A DNA stretch of 64,000 bases from Pempheris klunzingeri (Eukaryota; Chordata; Actinopteri; Acropomatiformes; Pempheridae). Below the pieces are notes generated by a model. It was not told the DNA's origin. It saw only the letters and a list, made by a program, of their open reading frames with translations, and ran no database searches. How positions within the stretch are numbered: the first letter of the stretch is position 1; each line of letters opens with the position of its first letter. Position numbers and translations under genes: made by a program. This document shows, piece by piece, positions 37,601-54,756 of the stretch. The stretch lies in NCBI RefSeq assembly GCF_042242105.1, contig NC_092020.1, positions 19,752,288 through 19,816,287 of the forward strand, in the 5' to 3' direction.

Positions 37601-38704
37601 GTCTGTATGCGAGGAGGGTAATGTTACCTGTGATGGCATTTCTGTCCATCTCTGCTCGAGGCTTCACCTGAACACGCTGTGGGCCTGACACCGTGCTGGG
37701 AGTTGTGAACTGATATCCAGAAGCAAATAAACTGAATTAGGAATGCACTATATTGACGTATGAAAACAGTGGAAAACTAGTATTGGCTTAAACAAAACAC
37801 ATCAGCCAAAACAGTCAAATCTATTAATCTTTTTTACCGTTCGTTGGAAAGCTCTGGGCTCGTAATTTTCCTTGTTCTGTCAAGACATAAATACACACAG
37901 CTTGTATTAATTTCCAGCTCATTTGAGCTTCTTTGCCTCGTCTTTCAGACGTATTTTTATCTTTGGGTTTAGGTTGTTTCTTTAGACAATGCTTAAAGAA
38001 TGCACAACAAGCAGGATGTTGAAGTACGTCTGCGTTAATTATAGTGTACAAGATGTGATTTGCACTGATGTAATGGATTACATTAGACTGGACAGTACAT
38101 GTTCATTCTATTGTGGTATGTAAAGTGTACACTTTCAGCACCATATTGTGAAAATATTTGTATTTCTGTATGGTACAACACACGGAGTGGTTTGCAACCC
38201 TAAAACTTTGTTGCTGTAATTGTTTTATTACCAAAATCCATTTATTGTTCAAATAAACCATATTTGTGTGTTGTATTTTCAGATGCTGCTGCTTCCTGTG
38301 GATTCACTGAATATTTATCCTCCATCTAAAAATGATCCAAGGTTCAATAGGCCACTGTTTCGGTAGTAAGCTAACGTTAGCGTCGTCGCTTCATGTTGGG
38401 TGTAAAGCAGGGACAGCCTACAACACCACAGGTTAATTTAATTTAAATGACACCTGCTAATGTATAAAATGTAATGTGTATACACATTATATTCTGCTTA
38501 TTTTTTTTAGCATTTTAACAGAAGACAACCCGGCGTCGTGCTAAGTTAGCTCAGACCCAACGTTAACGTTAGCTAACAGCTAGTTAGGACAGATCTGTGT
38601 TAACTTTAGCACTAAAAATTACAACAATAAGTAATAAGTGATGTGCTGATCTGTTGCTCGGCCTTATTTCACTGTCAGACATTAAAAACAGAAGTTACCT
38701 GCAT
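34693..38704 (-). CDS. aurkb: Aurora kinase B
   Basis: Nine coding exons: 38699-38704, 37838-37876, 37628-37709, 37504-37549, 37182-37370, 36409-36547, 36105-36253, 35809-35983, 34693-34866, totalling 999 nt (332 aa). Kinase motifs in order: glycine loop GKGKFGNV (about 72-79), ATP lysine in VALKVLF (94), HRD (186-188), DFG (206-208), activation-loop Thr in RRRTMCGT (220), and PPE. The activation segment and the RVLPP C-terminus identify Aurora B rather than A. It is the catalytic subunit of the chromosomal passenger complex with INCENP, survivin and borealin, correcting kinetochore attachment and driving cytokinesis. The first coding exon is only ATG CAG. The next acceptor could be read at two places; the one giving MQNKENYEP is preferred because it keeps a KEN degron. 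The last intron (34867-35808) holds repeat-like DNA. Confidence 0.95.
35584..35779. mobile_element. Degraded MITE-like repeat in the last aurkb intron
   Basis: Begins CAGGGTGTCAACAAGTTG and contains TTTTAAGACCTAAACAGG and TTTAAGACTTTTTTAGGGAC, a phrase style of teleost 'tttaagacc' repeats. Ends are imperfect. Confidence 0.45.
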
Positions 38705-38885
38705 CGTAGTGACTGTAGTATGAACGTTTTACCGAAGAAAGTCCGGTCTTACTGTTTTGAACTCCTGCGGCCGCCAACGTTTTCAAAAAGCTTCCCATCA
38801 CGAACCCGATTGGTCGGTGTGCTACACACAGAAGCCGCCCATTGGCCAGAATAGATCGCAGAGAGAGCGTCTGATTGGTGGATGC
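38705..38885 (-). promoter_or_regulatory. aurkb: aurkb promoter with three CCAAT boxes and a CHR
   Basis: On the minus strand there are three CCAAT boxes at 38874-38878, 38841-38845 and 38809-38813, spaced 33 and 32 bases. They are followed by TTTGAA (38782-38787), a cell-cycle homology region, about 80 bases before the ATG. There is no TATA box. This array is the known layout of late-cell-cycle promoters bound by NF-Y and the DREAM/MMB complexes, which fits Aurora B expression in G2/M. Confidence 0.75.
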
Positions 38886-39130
38886 CGACGCTACTTAGCC
38901 TTAACCCCGCCCTGCTGTGAGGTCATTTCCTGTAAGAATTTCCTGCTTTCTGGGCACGTTGCTGTTGTTTTCCTTAAAAGCCAAACTAAATAAACTAAAT
39001 CCTGTGCTCATTTGGTGTCCTCGATACAGCCGAATAAATATGTTTATGATCTTAATTTCTCACTCAAATACAAGCCCGTTTGTCATGGCTTCCCCTGTGT
39101 GTGGGTCCTGCAGACTGTTGCACTGACACC

Positions 39131-39840
39131 TTAAAGTCAGAATCAGCTTTTATTGGCCAAGTATGTGAACACATACAAGGAATGCATACAAGGATTTTTT
39201 TCCACTGCTCCGATGTACTTACACATAAACAGACAAATAGGGAGACAAGAACGACAAAGCAAATACTCATTTAAAAGCAAAAAAGTATGGATATAAAAAA
39301 CTAGGACAACAAGTGTGAAAAGACAGTAGCGCAATGATGCAGAGTGCAATGATGCTTGAATAAATATGGAATTACTATGTAGGCTACAGGTTCCAATATA
39401 TACATGAGGTAGGTAGAATATGGGTGTATACAGTAGTAGATTTAAGTGTTCAATAGTGCGATGGCCTGTGGATAGAAGCTGTTTTTGTGTGTGGCATGCA
39501 GTGATCTGTAGCGGCTGCCTGAGGAGTTGGAACAGGTTGCGTCCAGGGTGTGATGGTTCTAAAGTGATGTTTCCTGTCTCTGGGTGTGTATAAATCCTGG
39601 ATTGAGGGCAGATTGGTGTCAATGATTTTCTCTGCATTCCAGACAGTCCGTTGTAGTCTGTTCCTGTCCTGCTGGGTGGCTGATCCAAACCAGACAGTGA
39701 TGGAAGTGCAGAGCACAGACTGGATGACTGCAGAGTAGAACTGGATCAGCAGCTGAGCTGGCACAGGAAGTACATCCTCTGCTGGGCCTTTTTGAGGACG
39801 GAGTTGATGTTCAGCGTCCACACAGCATCCTGGGAGATTG
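39131..39840 (-). mobile_element. 5'-truncated LINE (jockey-group, L2/CR1/Rex1-like)
   Basis: The minus strand encodes the far C-terminus of a non-LTR reverse transcriptase ORF (39450-39821). It includes the recognisable segments QFYSAVIQSVLCTSITVWF and GSATQQDRNRLQRTV, followed by a frame change near the end. The 3' end (toward lower coordinates) has the usual fish LINE tail GTCAGAATCAGCTTTTATTGG. The 5' part, with endonuclease and RT core, is missing, so the copy is dead. It lies between the aurkb promoter and the fbxl12 3' end. Confidence 0.85.
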
Positions 39841-41630
39841 TGGATTCCTGACTACTACAATCAAAATATAATCAAGAATTGTCTATTAATTAAATGTCAA
39901 AAGCACCAATGAAATGCCCATAACAATTCCTTAGAGCTCAAGGTAACTGATAAGTCCAAAATCCAAAGATGTGAATGAGATAAACAAAATTTTATCCTCA
40001 TAACTGATGAACATTGATAAATATATAATTTTCCCCATTTAGAAGCACCACGTGCTTTTAAGTTGTTTATTTTGAATGGTTGATATGTGTTGGCCTGTTG
40101 ATCAGCCCAATGGATTTCATGAGAAGTTGATGCAATTAATTAACAAAATAAGACATAACACTCAAATTTCAATTTGTTCAAAATAGGTTTATTCAAAACA
40201 ATTTTTTAAAATCATTTTTACCTTCTTTAAACAGTTGGTTCAATGCAACACAGTTCATGTCAGAAACACAGATCCTCCATGTAATTCCTCAGTAATACAA
40301 CAAAAAAGGACATTTACAATTAACATTTCTTATTTCATAATTTCTAAAAATCTTGTAGGGAAAAATCTAGGAAAGTAACAGTGAGTTGCAACTTGGTAAA
40401 GAGTCATTTAAATATGTTATATCCCGTTCTTCTGTTACACCAAAACCAAAGCGAGGACCTGCTTGTAACACACACAGTATGTTTTCTGAGCGTGTACAGT
40501 GTTGAAAAGTAGCCAGGAAACAGGAAACAGGTGGATTGTTGCCGGTGGTGCGTTTCAGTTCTCTGCCTTTGTAGCACACACGTTTATGTCTTTACAGTTT
40601 AGCAGTCACAATTCCATTTTGTTTTATATTGTGACAGTTTAAAAGAGTATGCTTGAAACTAAAGCATTCATGTGAGCAATGAGTCTGGATGAGAGACAGC
40701 CCACTGATTTACTCAGAGACACTGGGTAAAGCAGTAGGCTCACAAAATACAATGATAAATACCGTGAGATGACATAAATGTAATGTTTCCAAAACCATTT
40801 ATAATGTAGTAGCTCTGTCTTTGATGTCTGAGTCTCTGAGGCAATGGCATAAGTAAAATAGCAAGTATGCTATGTAGCATGATGATGCTATCATCAATGT
40901 GATGAAGTACTTTACTTTGTCAGGAATTTTTAATTTGCTGGATTGGCCAACAGACATTCCTGTCCGGTTATTTTATCCATAAAGAGCTTCGCATTTGATT
41001 TTCCTTTAAAATGTACTATATCACAGTATAAAACTCCATTACATACACACTTTTATTCAAGTTTGAAGAAAAATGGTTTGAAAATATCCTGTCAAAACCA
41101 ACTAAAGATATATATGTATATATGCACATTAGACAAACATGTGGCCATGAATGACAAGTAACATGTCACTTGTCTAAAGCCAAAGCTCTTTAGTTACACA
41201 GTTCATAACTGACATCCCTCCTGTCACTAGTGATGACAGCATATTCAAAAATATTAGGGGGGAAAACTGGAAAATAAGCCAAGATGGACCTTTTACCTGG
41301 AGTTTACCCTGATTTCTCCAGTATTATACAGTAGCTGTTTTTTTCAGTGACTGAAGGTCTGAATATCTGTGAAAAGTGGTTCAGTTTTCTGTATTCTTGG
41401 ACATTTTGTTGTTTTGTTTGAAAATGTGTATGCATCACTCTATGGGCCTAACTCTACGAATTTGTGATATCCTGTAAGCCCATGAAGGCTGGGCATGGTT
41501 ATATGCATGTCACAATAATAAAAAAAAAAAAAACATGAAGTCCTTCATGATATCCAAAACTCCATTGATATTGATACCGACTATAAAATGACATATGCCT
41601 GTATGTCTACAGCAGCAGAGGAGGCCCCTT
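39841..41630 (-). other. Probable long 3' UTR and 3' flank of the fbxl12-like gene
   Basis: AT-rich DNA without a credible reading frame. Minus-strand AATAAA hexamers occur at 41052-41057 and 40188-40193; either could end the transcript. An A run of about 13 follows 41518. I see no clear transposon in 40200-41600, which suits a long UTR, but its end is not determined by the sequence. Confidence 0.35.
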
Positions 41631-44046
41631 TCATTCTGCATTGACCTGAACAGAGCAGTTGGTGAAAACGAGTGAGCAGGATGGCAGCAGGACAGCCAGT
41701 GAGCGACGTAGACTTGGAATAGGATCATTCATATCTAGCATCTTGTCCTCTTCATTGGTGTTATCTTCGCCTGCAGCTTCCTCTCTGCCCTGCTCCTCTC
41801 CACCACTGCCATCACCCTCCCCCTCCACCACTGGTGGACACTGCCGAGGCTGGAAGATCACGTCCAAAAACTCCAGCCGGCGGAGCCCCCGGAGCATCCT
41901 GCAGCTCCGCACTATCTGCATCTCGCTGAGAGTGCAGGCCCACAGACACAGACACTTGAGGTCCTTCAGGCGGCTGGCACAGAGCAGGCCCGGCCCCACC
42001 TCCTTTCCACCCAGACTCAGCTCCTCCAATCCGAGCCATCCTGCCCCCAGCCCGAGTGAGGCCATCTGTAACTGGTAGCCTTGCCGCCCAGTGATGCCTA
42101 TTTCCAAAAACTTGAGCCTAGAAAGCCCTTCCACACCACAGACTCCCTCTTTGGCAGCGCAGCTCCTGAGCCCGTTAGCCGTCACACGAAAGGTGTCACG
42201 CAGCTCCAATCGACAGAGCCTCTCCCAGGATGTCAAACTCTGCAGATGCTGGTCCGTGAAAGAGGGCACGTTGTTAAGGACTAACCTCTCAATGCCAATC
42301 CCTGTTGGAGAGCCGGGCCCTTTTCCTTTCTGATCCCTTCTATGCTGTTGAGCACCAACACTGGATGTGGCTTCTGCTCTTTCTTGGGAAGGAGCAGGTG
42401 GAGTAGGAGTCTGGTTGAAAAATTCTCGAGGCAGCTCACAGCCACGCAGCTCCAGCACCTGCAAAGACTGAGGTAGAAGCTGGCAACTGGGCAGGCTTCT
42501 CAGGTCTGCGTGCAGAAGATAGAGCTTACGCAGGCGAGGGCACTTTGTGGACAAAGCTTTGAGCCAAGACTCAGAGAGGAAGGTGCCCCCGCGGGCAGAA
42601 AGCAGCAAACCACGCAACCGTAGGCACCGTAGTCCACAACCCAGGTACTGACGCAGCAGGAGCCAAAGTATGCGGGATGTCACCTAACGCACAACAATGA
42701 GAAACATTTGCACAGACACACATAATCCATATACAATAGCATTTACTTCAACAGAGGCTCACAGAGGCTAAGTTCATTAGTGGCGCATGTTTCATTAAAA
42801 AAAGGAATTGAAAGTGCTTCAGTTTGAAAACAACATGCACGTTACGCCGTTAGAAACCATTTGAAAAGGACATTTAAAAAGACGAATTAGAGAAATAAAG
42901 AGTACACGGATAAATATGTGGAGGGTGGGTAATGATGAGTGCTAATGGTTCAGTCATAGGTCGTGGTGATCAAAGTTAAGACAGTCAAAGTCAGGGCAAG
43001 TCTTCTTCCAGCTCTGTGAAGCATAATAACTAAATGATGGTGGGAACAGTGAGCAGACTGTACCAGATGAGCTGAGAGGCCAAGAGGGTTTGTAAGTTAA
43101 AAAGAAGCTTTGAGGTGTAGGTCATGTATCAGTACAGAGGCCTTGAGTATTGGAGTAAGGTGTCATCTTCATTTGTGTAGGGACTACTGGATTATATTTT
43201 CAATGAAATGGCTCCACAGAACACTCAGATATTCTAGTGTACGGATGATCACTTCAAGATAGATTCAATTTGATGCATTTGAGTTTTCTTACATTATAAA
43301 TTACTATATCACTTTAGCAGCAGCATTCTGAATGAGCAAAAGGAATCTTCTAGAAATTAAGTCATGGCAAAGTTTTTCTAAATCACAGCTGATTTTGTTT
43401 TTAAAAAATTATAGTACGCGCACTTTGTCATTTACTGATGTTGCTAAAAGTTTAACCTTGAAAATCCTGACTTGTTTTTTTTTTGGGGGGGGGGGGTTCA
43501 AACAAGAGAGTAGAGGGTTGACTCTCAGCCTTTCATCGATATCGCCAAAGAAAGAGGTTAAGTTATTGATACACGTGTTTTTTTTCCATTTATTAGCAAA
43601 CATATGCGCTGTATGGCTATTCTATCAGATGACTTACATGCTTCACTGTGGATGAAATAAACAATACACTGTATAAAAAGACGAATTAAAAGGAATAAGG
43701 GTAAAGCCACATTGCTTGCAACACTCTTACCCCTTTCCATGAAGTCAGATCAACAAATCTCCACAGTCTTTGGTCTTTAACAAGGCGTTTCCATCTCTTA
43801 CACACTCTAAAAAAACACCGTAAAATACAACAAATAACTTAATCGTGTGACACGAGTTACAACAAAGGCAGAGCAGACACTGACTTTTGTTTCCCAAGAC
43901 GAATAACTGGAGAAACACTCTTAGCAAAGTTACATTTCCTCTTACCTTCCTGCTCTGACAAGCTCCCGTACGCTCAAATACGACAACACGTCTATTAAAA
44001 TGTTTTCGGGAAAGTAGTCCAGATTGCAGGCTTTAAATTCTTCCAT
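41631..44046 (-). CDS. fbxl12: F-box and leucine-rich repeat protein 12-like
   Basis: Three coding exons, 43946-44046, 43731-43806 and 41631-42683, give 409 aa. The F-box is at about residues 8-50 (DYFPENILIDVLSYLSVREL; VCKRWKRLVKDQRLWRFVDL). The long last exon carries degenerate leucine-rich repeats (CPRLRKLYLLHADLRSLP; SLQVLELRGCELP; RLCRLELRDTFRVT). The overall pattern fits FBXL12, the substrate receptor of an SCF ubiquitin ligase, known in mammals to act on CDK inhibitor p57 and CaMKI. It is about 80 residues longer than human FBXL12, through a Pro/Gln/Gly-rich insertion (about residues 165-205) and an acidic Glu/Gly-rich run before the C-terminus. The start is the Met preceding the F-box; an upstream in-frame extension exists but looks like 5' UTR. 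The symbol is a best match, not proven. Confidence 0.8.
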
Positions 44047-44373
44047 TTTGTAAACAAAACTCTTCAAACCTTGGACACGGACTAATATCCTGACGCACAC
44101 AGGTTGCGCTCGCATCAGCACTCCCCAGGAAACAGCTGCCCCTTGATTGTGGGACCTAGCGGTCAATTTGTCTATTAAATCATATATTTCTCTTTATGCC
44201 CATCGTATCGTGTCTACAGTTAAATAAACGACCTGCTGTCTGTGAGTTCCGGATACCTTAATGCTAATAATTACATGGTAGAGCTCATTTTAAAATATCC
44301 TGGTGCGGCGATATCGCCACCTAACGTTTGTTAGCTGAATAGTCCAGTGCGCCTGCGCGGTTCACCGGACAAG
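44047..44373. promoter_or_regulatory. Bidirectional promoter of fbxl12-like and cops6
   Basis: Only 327 bases separate the two divergent start codons. Near the cops6 side is GTGCGCCTGCGCGG (44347-44360), close to the NRF1 palindrome, and AAGATGGCGA overlaps the cops6 ATG (44371-44380), matching the YY1 site typical of housekeeping genes with the start codon inside it. No TATA box is evident for either gene. Confidence 0.55.
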
Positions 44374-51102
<6,729 letters not shown>

Positions 51103-51405
51103 GCCGAAGCAGAGAGACAAACACGCGCTGCAGTTTCTTTTTTTTTTGGCTCCGTTTCGTTCTTTTTAGTTTTCTTTGTATTTCGTTCACCTAAAACAGA
51201 TTCTTTAACCACCTGTAGCTTTTCAAACCAGTTTACCGTTTTCAGCCACAAGTGTATCCAGAAGCACTTAATTACACCAGTCTGTAAGAGACGTGTACAA
51301 ACCTTCGCTCAACACTGTCTTGGGTGTGCACAGAAATGAATCCTCTGTACATGAACGTTGTATTATTTCACCCCGTTTGTTCTGTTGTTTCATGTTTCTG
51401 TATGT

Positions 51406-51411
51406 AATAAA
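51406..51411 (+). other. cops6: Poly(A) signal of cops6
   Basis: AATAAA about 300 bases after the cops6 stop codon, followed within 20 bases by a long T run (51421-51438) that could be the downstream U-rich element. Confidence 0.7.
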
Positions 51412-51439
51412 TGATCTGCTGATTTTTTTTTTTTTTTTC

Positions 51440-51940
51440 ATGGGACTTTGACTCTTCTTCTTTGTACGTTGACTTGATGGTAACAGGCTATGTTATAGTA
51501 ACTATACACAACACACAGCCTATAAAAACATCAGACCTGCGCTTTGAAACGAGCCTATGAAATTCAGCTTTGTGGAGCTGCAGGTTTAATGTCAGGAGTG
51601 TTTGCAGTTAGCTCGTCTTTTGAAGTTGCATTCCTGCTGTTCGACTGCCCTCGGAGGTCTGAACAGGCAGGCATACGCAGCAGGAAAACGGGGGAGGGCA
51701 GCAGCTCCAGAGTCGGAGGTCTAACAGGAGTCAGCATTTTTATTGGTATTAAATGCACAGTGGAAGTAGACGTAACGACCCCCAGCCTGCAGGTTGGCAC
51801 GTCTATTTTAGTGGTCTGCTTTTACCTGCCATGTGGCAATAAGAAGGGGTAATGTCGTCTTTGCTTTCTGTTTTCTCATACCTTTACATTTAACACCAAA
51901 ACACAACTCATTCACTCGTGAGAAACTGTTCTGTTGACAC
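51440..51940. other. Tail-to-tail spacer between cops6 and actinodin
   Basis: No credible gene. It holds the short non-coding gap between the two convergent poly(A) signals; open frames here lack motifs and splice support. Confidence 0.5.
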
Positions 51941-51946
51941 TTTATT
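51941..51946 (-). other. Probable poly(A) signal of the actinodin gene
   Basis: AATAAA on the minus strand about 255 bases after the actinodin stop codon. Confidence 0.5.
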
Positions 51947-52198
51947 ATCTCATGAAGCATTACATGCTTGTGATGACTGAAAACTGTTTTGCTGACATTA
52001 ATGGTGAAAACATGAACAGTTGTCAGATTATTAATGTTTAAACAAATACTGTAAAACATTTGCACTACGCTTTAGTGCAGGTTGTATTCCATTACAGTAT
52101 GTTTGAAATCCCTCAAAATATGAAATTGTTCATTAGATGTTGTCAGTTAAAGTCTGTTTAAAGTAAAAGCGCCTTTCCTCCAACACATGGTGGGAGTT

Positions 52199-54316
52199 TT
52201 ACTGACTTTCCTCTTCAGGCTCATCAGCAGACGCAGCAGGCTGTGGGTAGTGGAAGCGGGACGGGTCATACAGGTCATCCATGGGGTTGTAGGGCATCGG
52301 GTAGTAGTACGGGTAGACTACTTTCTTCTGGACGGAGACAGGGGGAGCTGGCTCCTCCACCGGTTCCTTTTTCTCCTCTGCCACCACAGGAGGGGGCGGC
52401 GGCGGTGGTGGGGGGACCACAACCTTCCCCTTCATGGGCCTGGGTGGGTGGTCAATCAGGCAGTCGGGGTCCCAGTAGGGGTCACAGTCGTACTCCATGC
52501 CCTTGAAGGTGCGGATAGGGGCCGGTGGGGACTTCTTGACGAGGACTGGTGGTGGTGGTGGGGGGGCAGACTTTTTTGGTGGAGGGGGAGGAGGCTGGGG
52601 CACCGCAGCTGGCTCTGGAGCGGCTTTCTGAGGGACGCAGTGGTTGTGGTAGCGGGGGTCGCAGAGCACGGGCACAGCACCGGTGGGCATGTACACGATA
52701 TGGGGCTTACAGAGTGGGTCTTTCTTGTTGCACAGGTAGAGCACGTCAGCCTGGGAGATGGATGGAGCGGGAGGAAGAGGAGGAGGAGTTGCCGGGGGCT
52801 CTGTGAGCTTTGGGACCCCTTTCATTGGGGGTGGGGGAGGAGCAGCGACTTTGCACTTCTTGTCTGTAGCTGGGTCACACGCGATCATTGGCACTCCCAG
52901 TTTGCTCTGGAAATAGGAAGCGTTGGGTCCGTAGGTGTGCTCCAGGTACCTCATCTGCTGGTAGAGCATCCGCAGCTTGTCGATCTCATAGAGCTGAGAG
53001 GGCAAAAACAGGACCATTAAAGGGATGACACACTCATTTGCAGAGGCTTAAAAAAAAAAGTAAATCAATGAGGATTGTTTTATTGTGTAATTTTCGTTTA
53101 TGAATTTGGACAAAACTGAAATATGATATGAAGCTAGATTATAACGCCAGTCTTATGAGTAATATATAATAAAGTGGTGTCAGCACTGTTCTATGCAAAA
53201 TGAAGATTTAAGTCAATAACGAGCCACGGTTTAGCATTAAACTGTGGGTAATGCCGACCTTGTAATCAGAACGTCCCTAGTCTGAGTCCAGTAGCATGTC
53301 ATCGGCTCATTTCCTATAAACTGTGTACTGTCCACTATCTAATCAAGGAAAAAAATGCCCCCTATCTTGCAGGGAAAATCTTCTGAAGATAAGATAAAAT
53401 ATGACAACATAAGATCAGAGTTAGATAAAGATAAGATAAACTTTATTAATCTCACATCGAGGAAATTCACTCGTCACAGCAGCTCAAAAGTCAGACAAAT
53501 GTGAAAAAAATAAATTGCACATGATGAATATGAATAACTGATATAGGTGTGGATTAATTATGGTAAGAATTGGCATAAATATGTAAATAAATACAGTTTC
53601 ACTTTGTAGATTGAATTCTTGAATCAAATGTTTTTGAAATAAACTCTCTGAGGCATTTCACACTTTAGGGACCCAGTCGTCTAGATAGAAGATATTGACT
53701 TTTCTTTCTGTGTCAGAATACATTTCTGCTTTTGTAATTATTACAGAGGTCATGCTGCCAGACAAAGATTCTCACTGGAGTCTCCCAGGATGTGACTGTG
53801 TACACTCATCCGTTCACAAAGTGTTATATCTTTACAGGAAATATAGATTCATGATATTAATTTATAACTCACCCCCTCAGTGTGTCCGATGCTGCTGTAG
53901 TAGCGGTAATAAGACTGGAAGTCTGGGTTTCCTCTGTACCACCTTGGGTCCACATTACGCTTCGGTCTGGAGTGACTCAGAAAGCCGTTTGCTCTCATCC
54001 AGTTAATGTTAACATCACTGACGGGGACCATCTCTGTTAAAAGATGAGATGAAGGAGCTCAGTTCCTGAGAAGATAAACCAATTCTGAAGTGTTTTTTAA
54101 GTGTCAGCTGAAGTTATTTAAGTTACCTTCCTGCTTGATGGTGCTTAACAAAGATTTGGCATCCAGCAGACCTGGAAGAGGAGACAAATCATTCAGTGGA
54201 TGCTCATTTAACATGTTTTTGACACATTTTTGTTGTAGCAGTTGTATAATAAAGAGTCAGAACTGACCTGGGAGCAGACAGCAGAGTGCCCCTGCCAACC
54301 ACAATGAGGAAATCAT
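52199..54316 (-). CDS. Actinodin, actinotrichia structural protein
   Basis: Four coding exons, 54268-54316, 54127-54171, 53873-54033 and 52199-52993, give 349 aa. A signal peptide ([17 protein letters not shown]) starts it. Exon 3 encodes [20 protein letters not shown] followed by [19 protein letters not shown] (54-57) could be a proprotein-convertase site. Then comes a conserved [21 protein letters not shown] segment start ([14 protein letters not shown], about 87-100) and a proline-rich region with four spaced cysteine pairs: CDPATDKKC (124), CNKKDPLC (173), CDPRYHNHC (196) and CDPYWDPDC (255). This architecture is that of the actinodins, secreted proteins of actinotrichia, the stiff fibrils of the fish fin fold; the family was lost in tetrapods. 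Which paralogue (and1-and4) cannot be told here. A 5' UTR exon probably lies at 54705-54725. The 277-aa frame on the opposite strand is a shadow of the GC-rich proline codons. Confidence 0.88.
53372..53600 (-). mobile_element. 3' end fragment of a LINE
   Basis: GATAAGATAAACTTTATTAA followed by a GGAAATTCACTC-like stretch is the usual 3' tail of fish L2/Rex-type LINEs, with AAGATAAG repeats beside it. No coding part is left. It lies in the actinodin intron between exons 52199-52993 and 53873-54033. Confidence 0.55.
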
Positions 54317-54704
54317 CTTGAACCCCTGCTGTCCAGAGAGGCAAAAATTGATTTGTATTATTCGGGACAGATCTCAGAAAATCACTGCTGTGTAATCAAG
54401 CAAGAGATCTAATTTGTAATCTTTTTAAAATGAATTTCACATTTATACATCACTACTCACGGAGAAAAGCTCATTTTAAAGTGTGTATGTTAGTCCTTTC
54501 CATTGAAATTTAGTCATTTTTTGCAGAATATAAGTGTATAATAAATAGATTAGAAAGGAACTTTTTAGATAAATGTTTCACAGCATCATAAGACAAATTG
54601 TTGATGAAGCATCTGCCAAAGTTAACCTGCTTTGGCTCTAAATACACACAGATGGTGTCGAATGGACCAGCGCTGTCAACACCTAATGGCCTTGTTTTAC
54701 TCAC

Positions 54705-54756
54705 CTGGCTCAGGAAGCTGTCTTCACCGTGCTAACAGGGCTGAGTGGGTTAAATA
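54705..54756 (-). promoter_or_regulatory. Actinodin core promoter and first non-coding exon
   Basis: On the minus strand a TATTTAA box (54756-54750) lies about 25-30 bases before the expected start near 54725. A short 5' UTR exon then ends at a good donor (CCAG|GTGAGT, exon edge 54705), and the next acceptor precedes the exon carrying the start codon. A TATA-driven tissue-specific promoter fits a fin-fold matrix gene. Confidence 0.6.

Noticed and set aside
39143-39688. 181-codon minus-strand frame overlapping the LINE fragment
   Set aside because: It overlaps the dead LINE in another frame and runs through its untranslated tail; not a host gene.
41659-42333. Plus-strand frames opposite the fbxl12-like LRR exon
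   Set aside because: Shadows of the real exon, which continues in phase into the F-box exons.
52187-53020. 277-codon open frame on the plus strand opposite the last actinodin exon
   Set aside because: It is the antisense of proline-rich codons (CCN read as NGG), giving Trp/Gly/Val-rich nonsense. The minus strand has family motifs, correct splice phase and a signal peptide.
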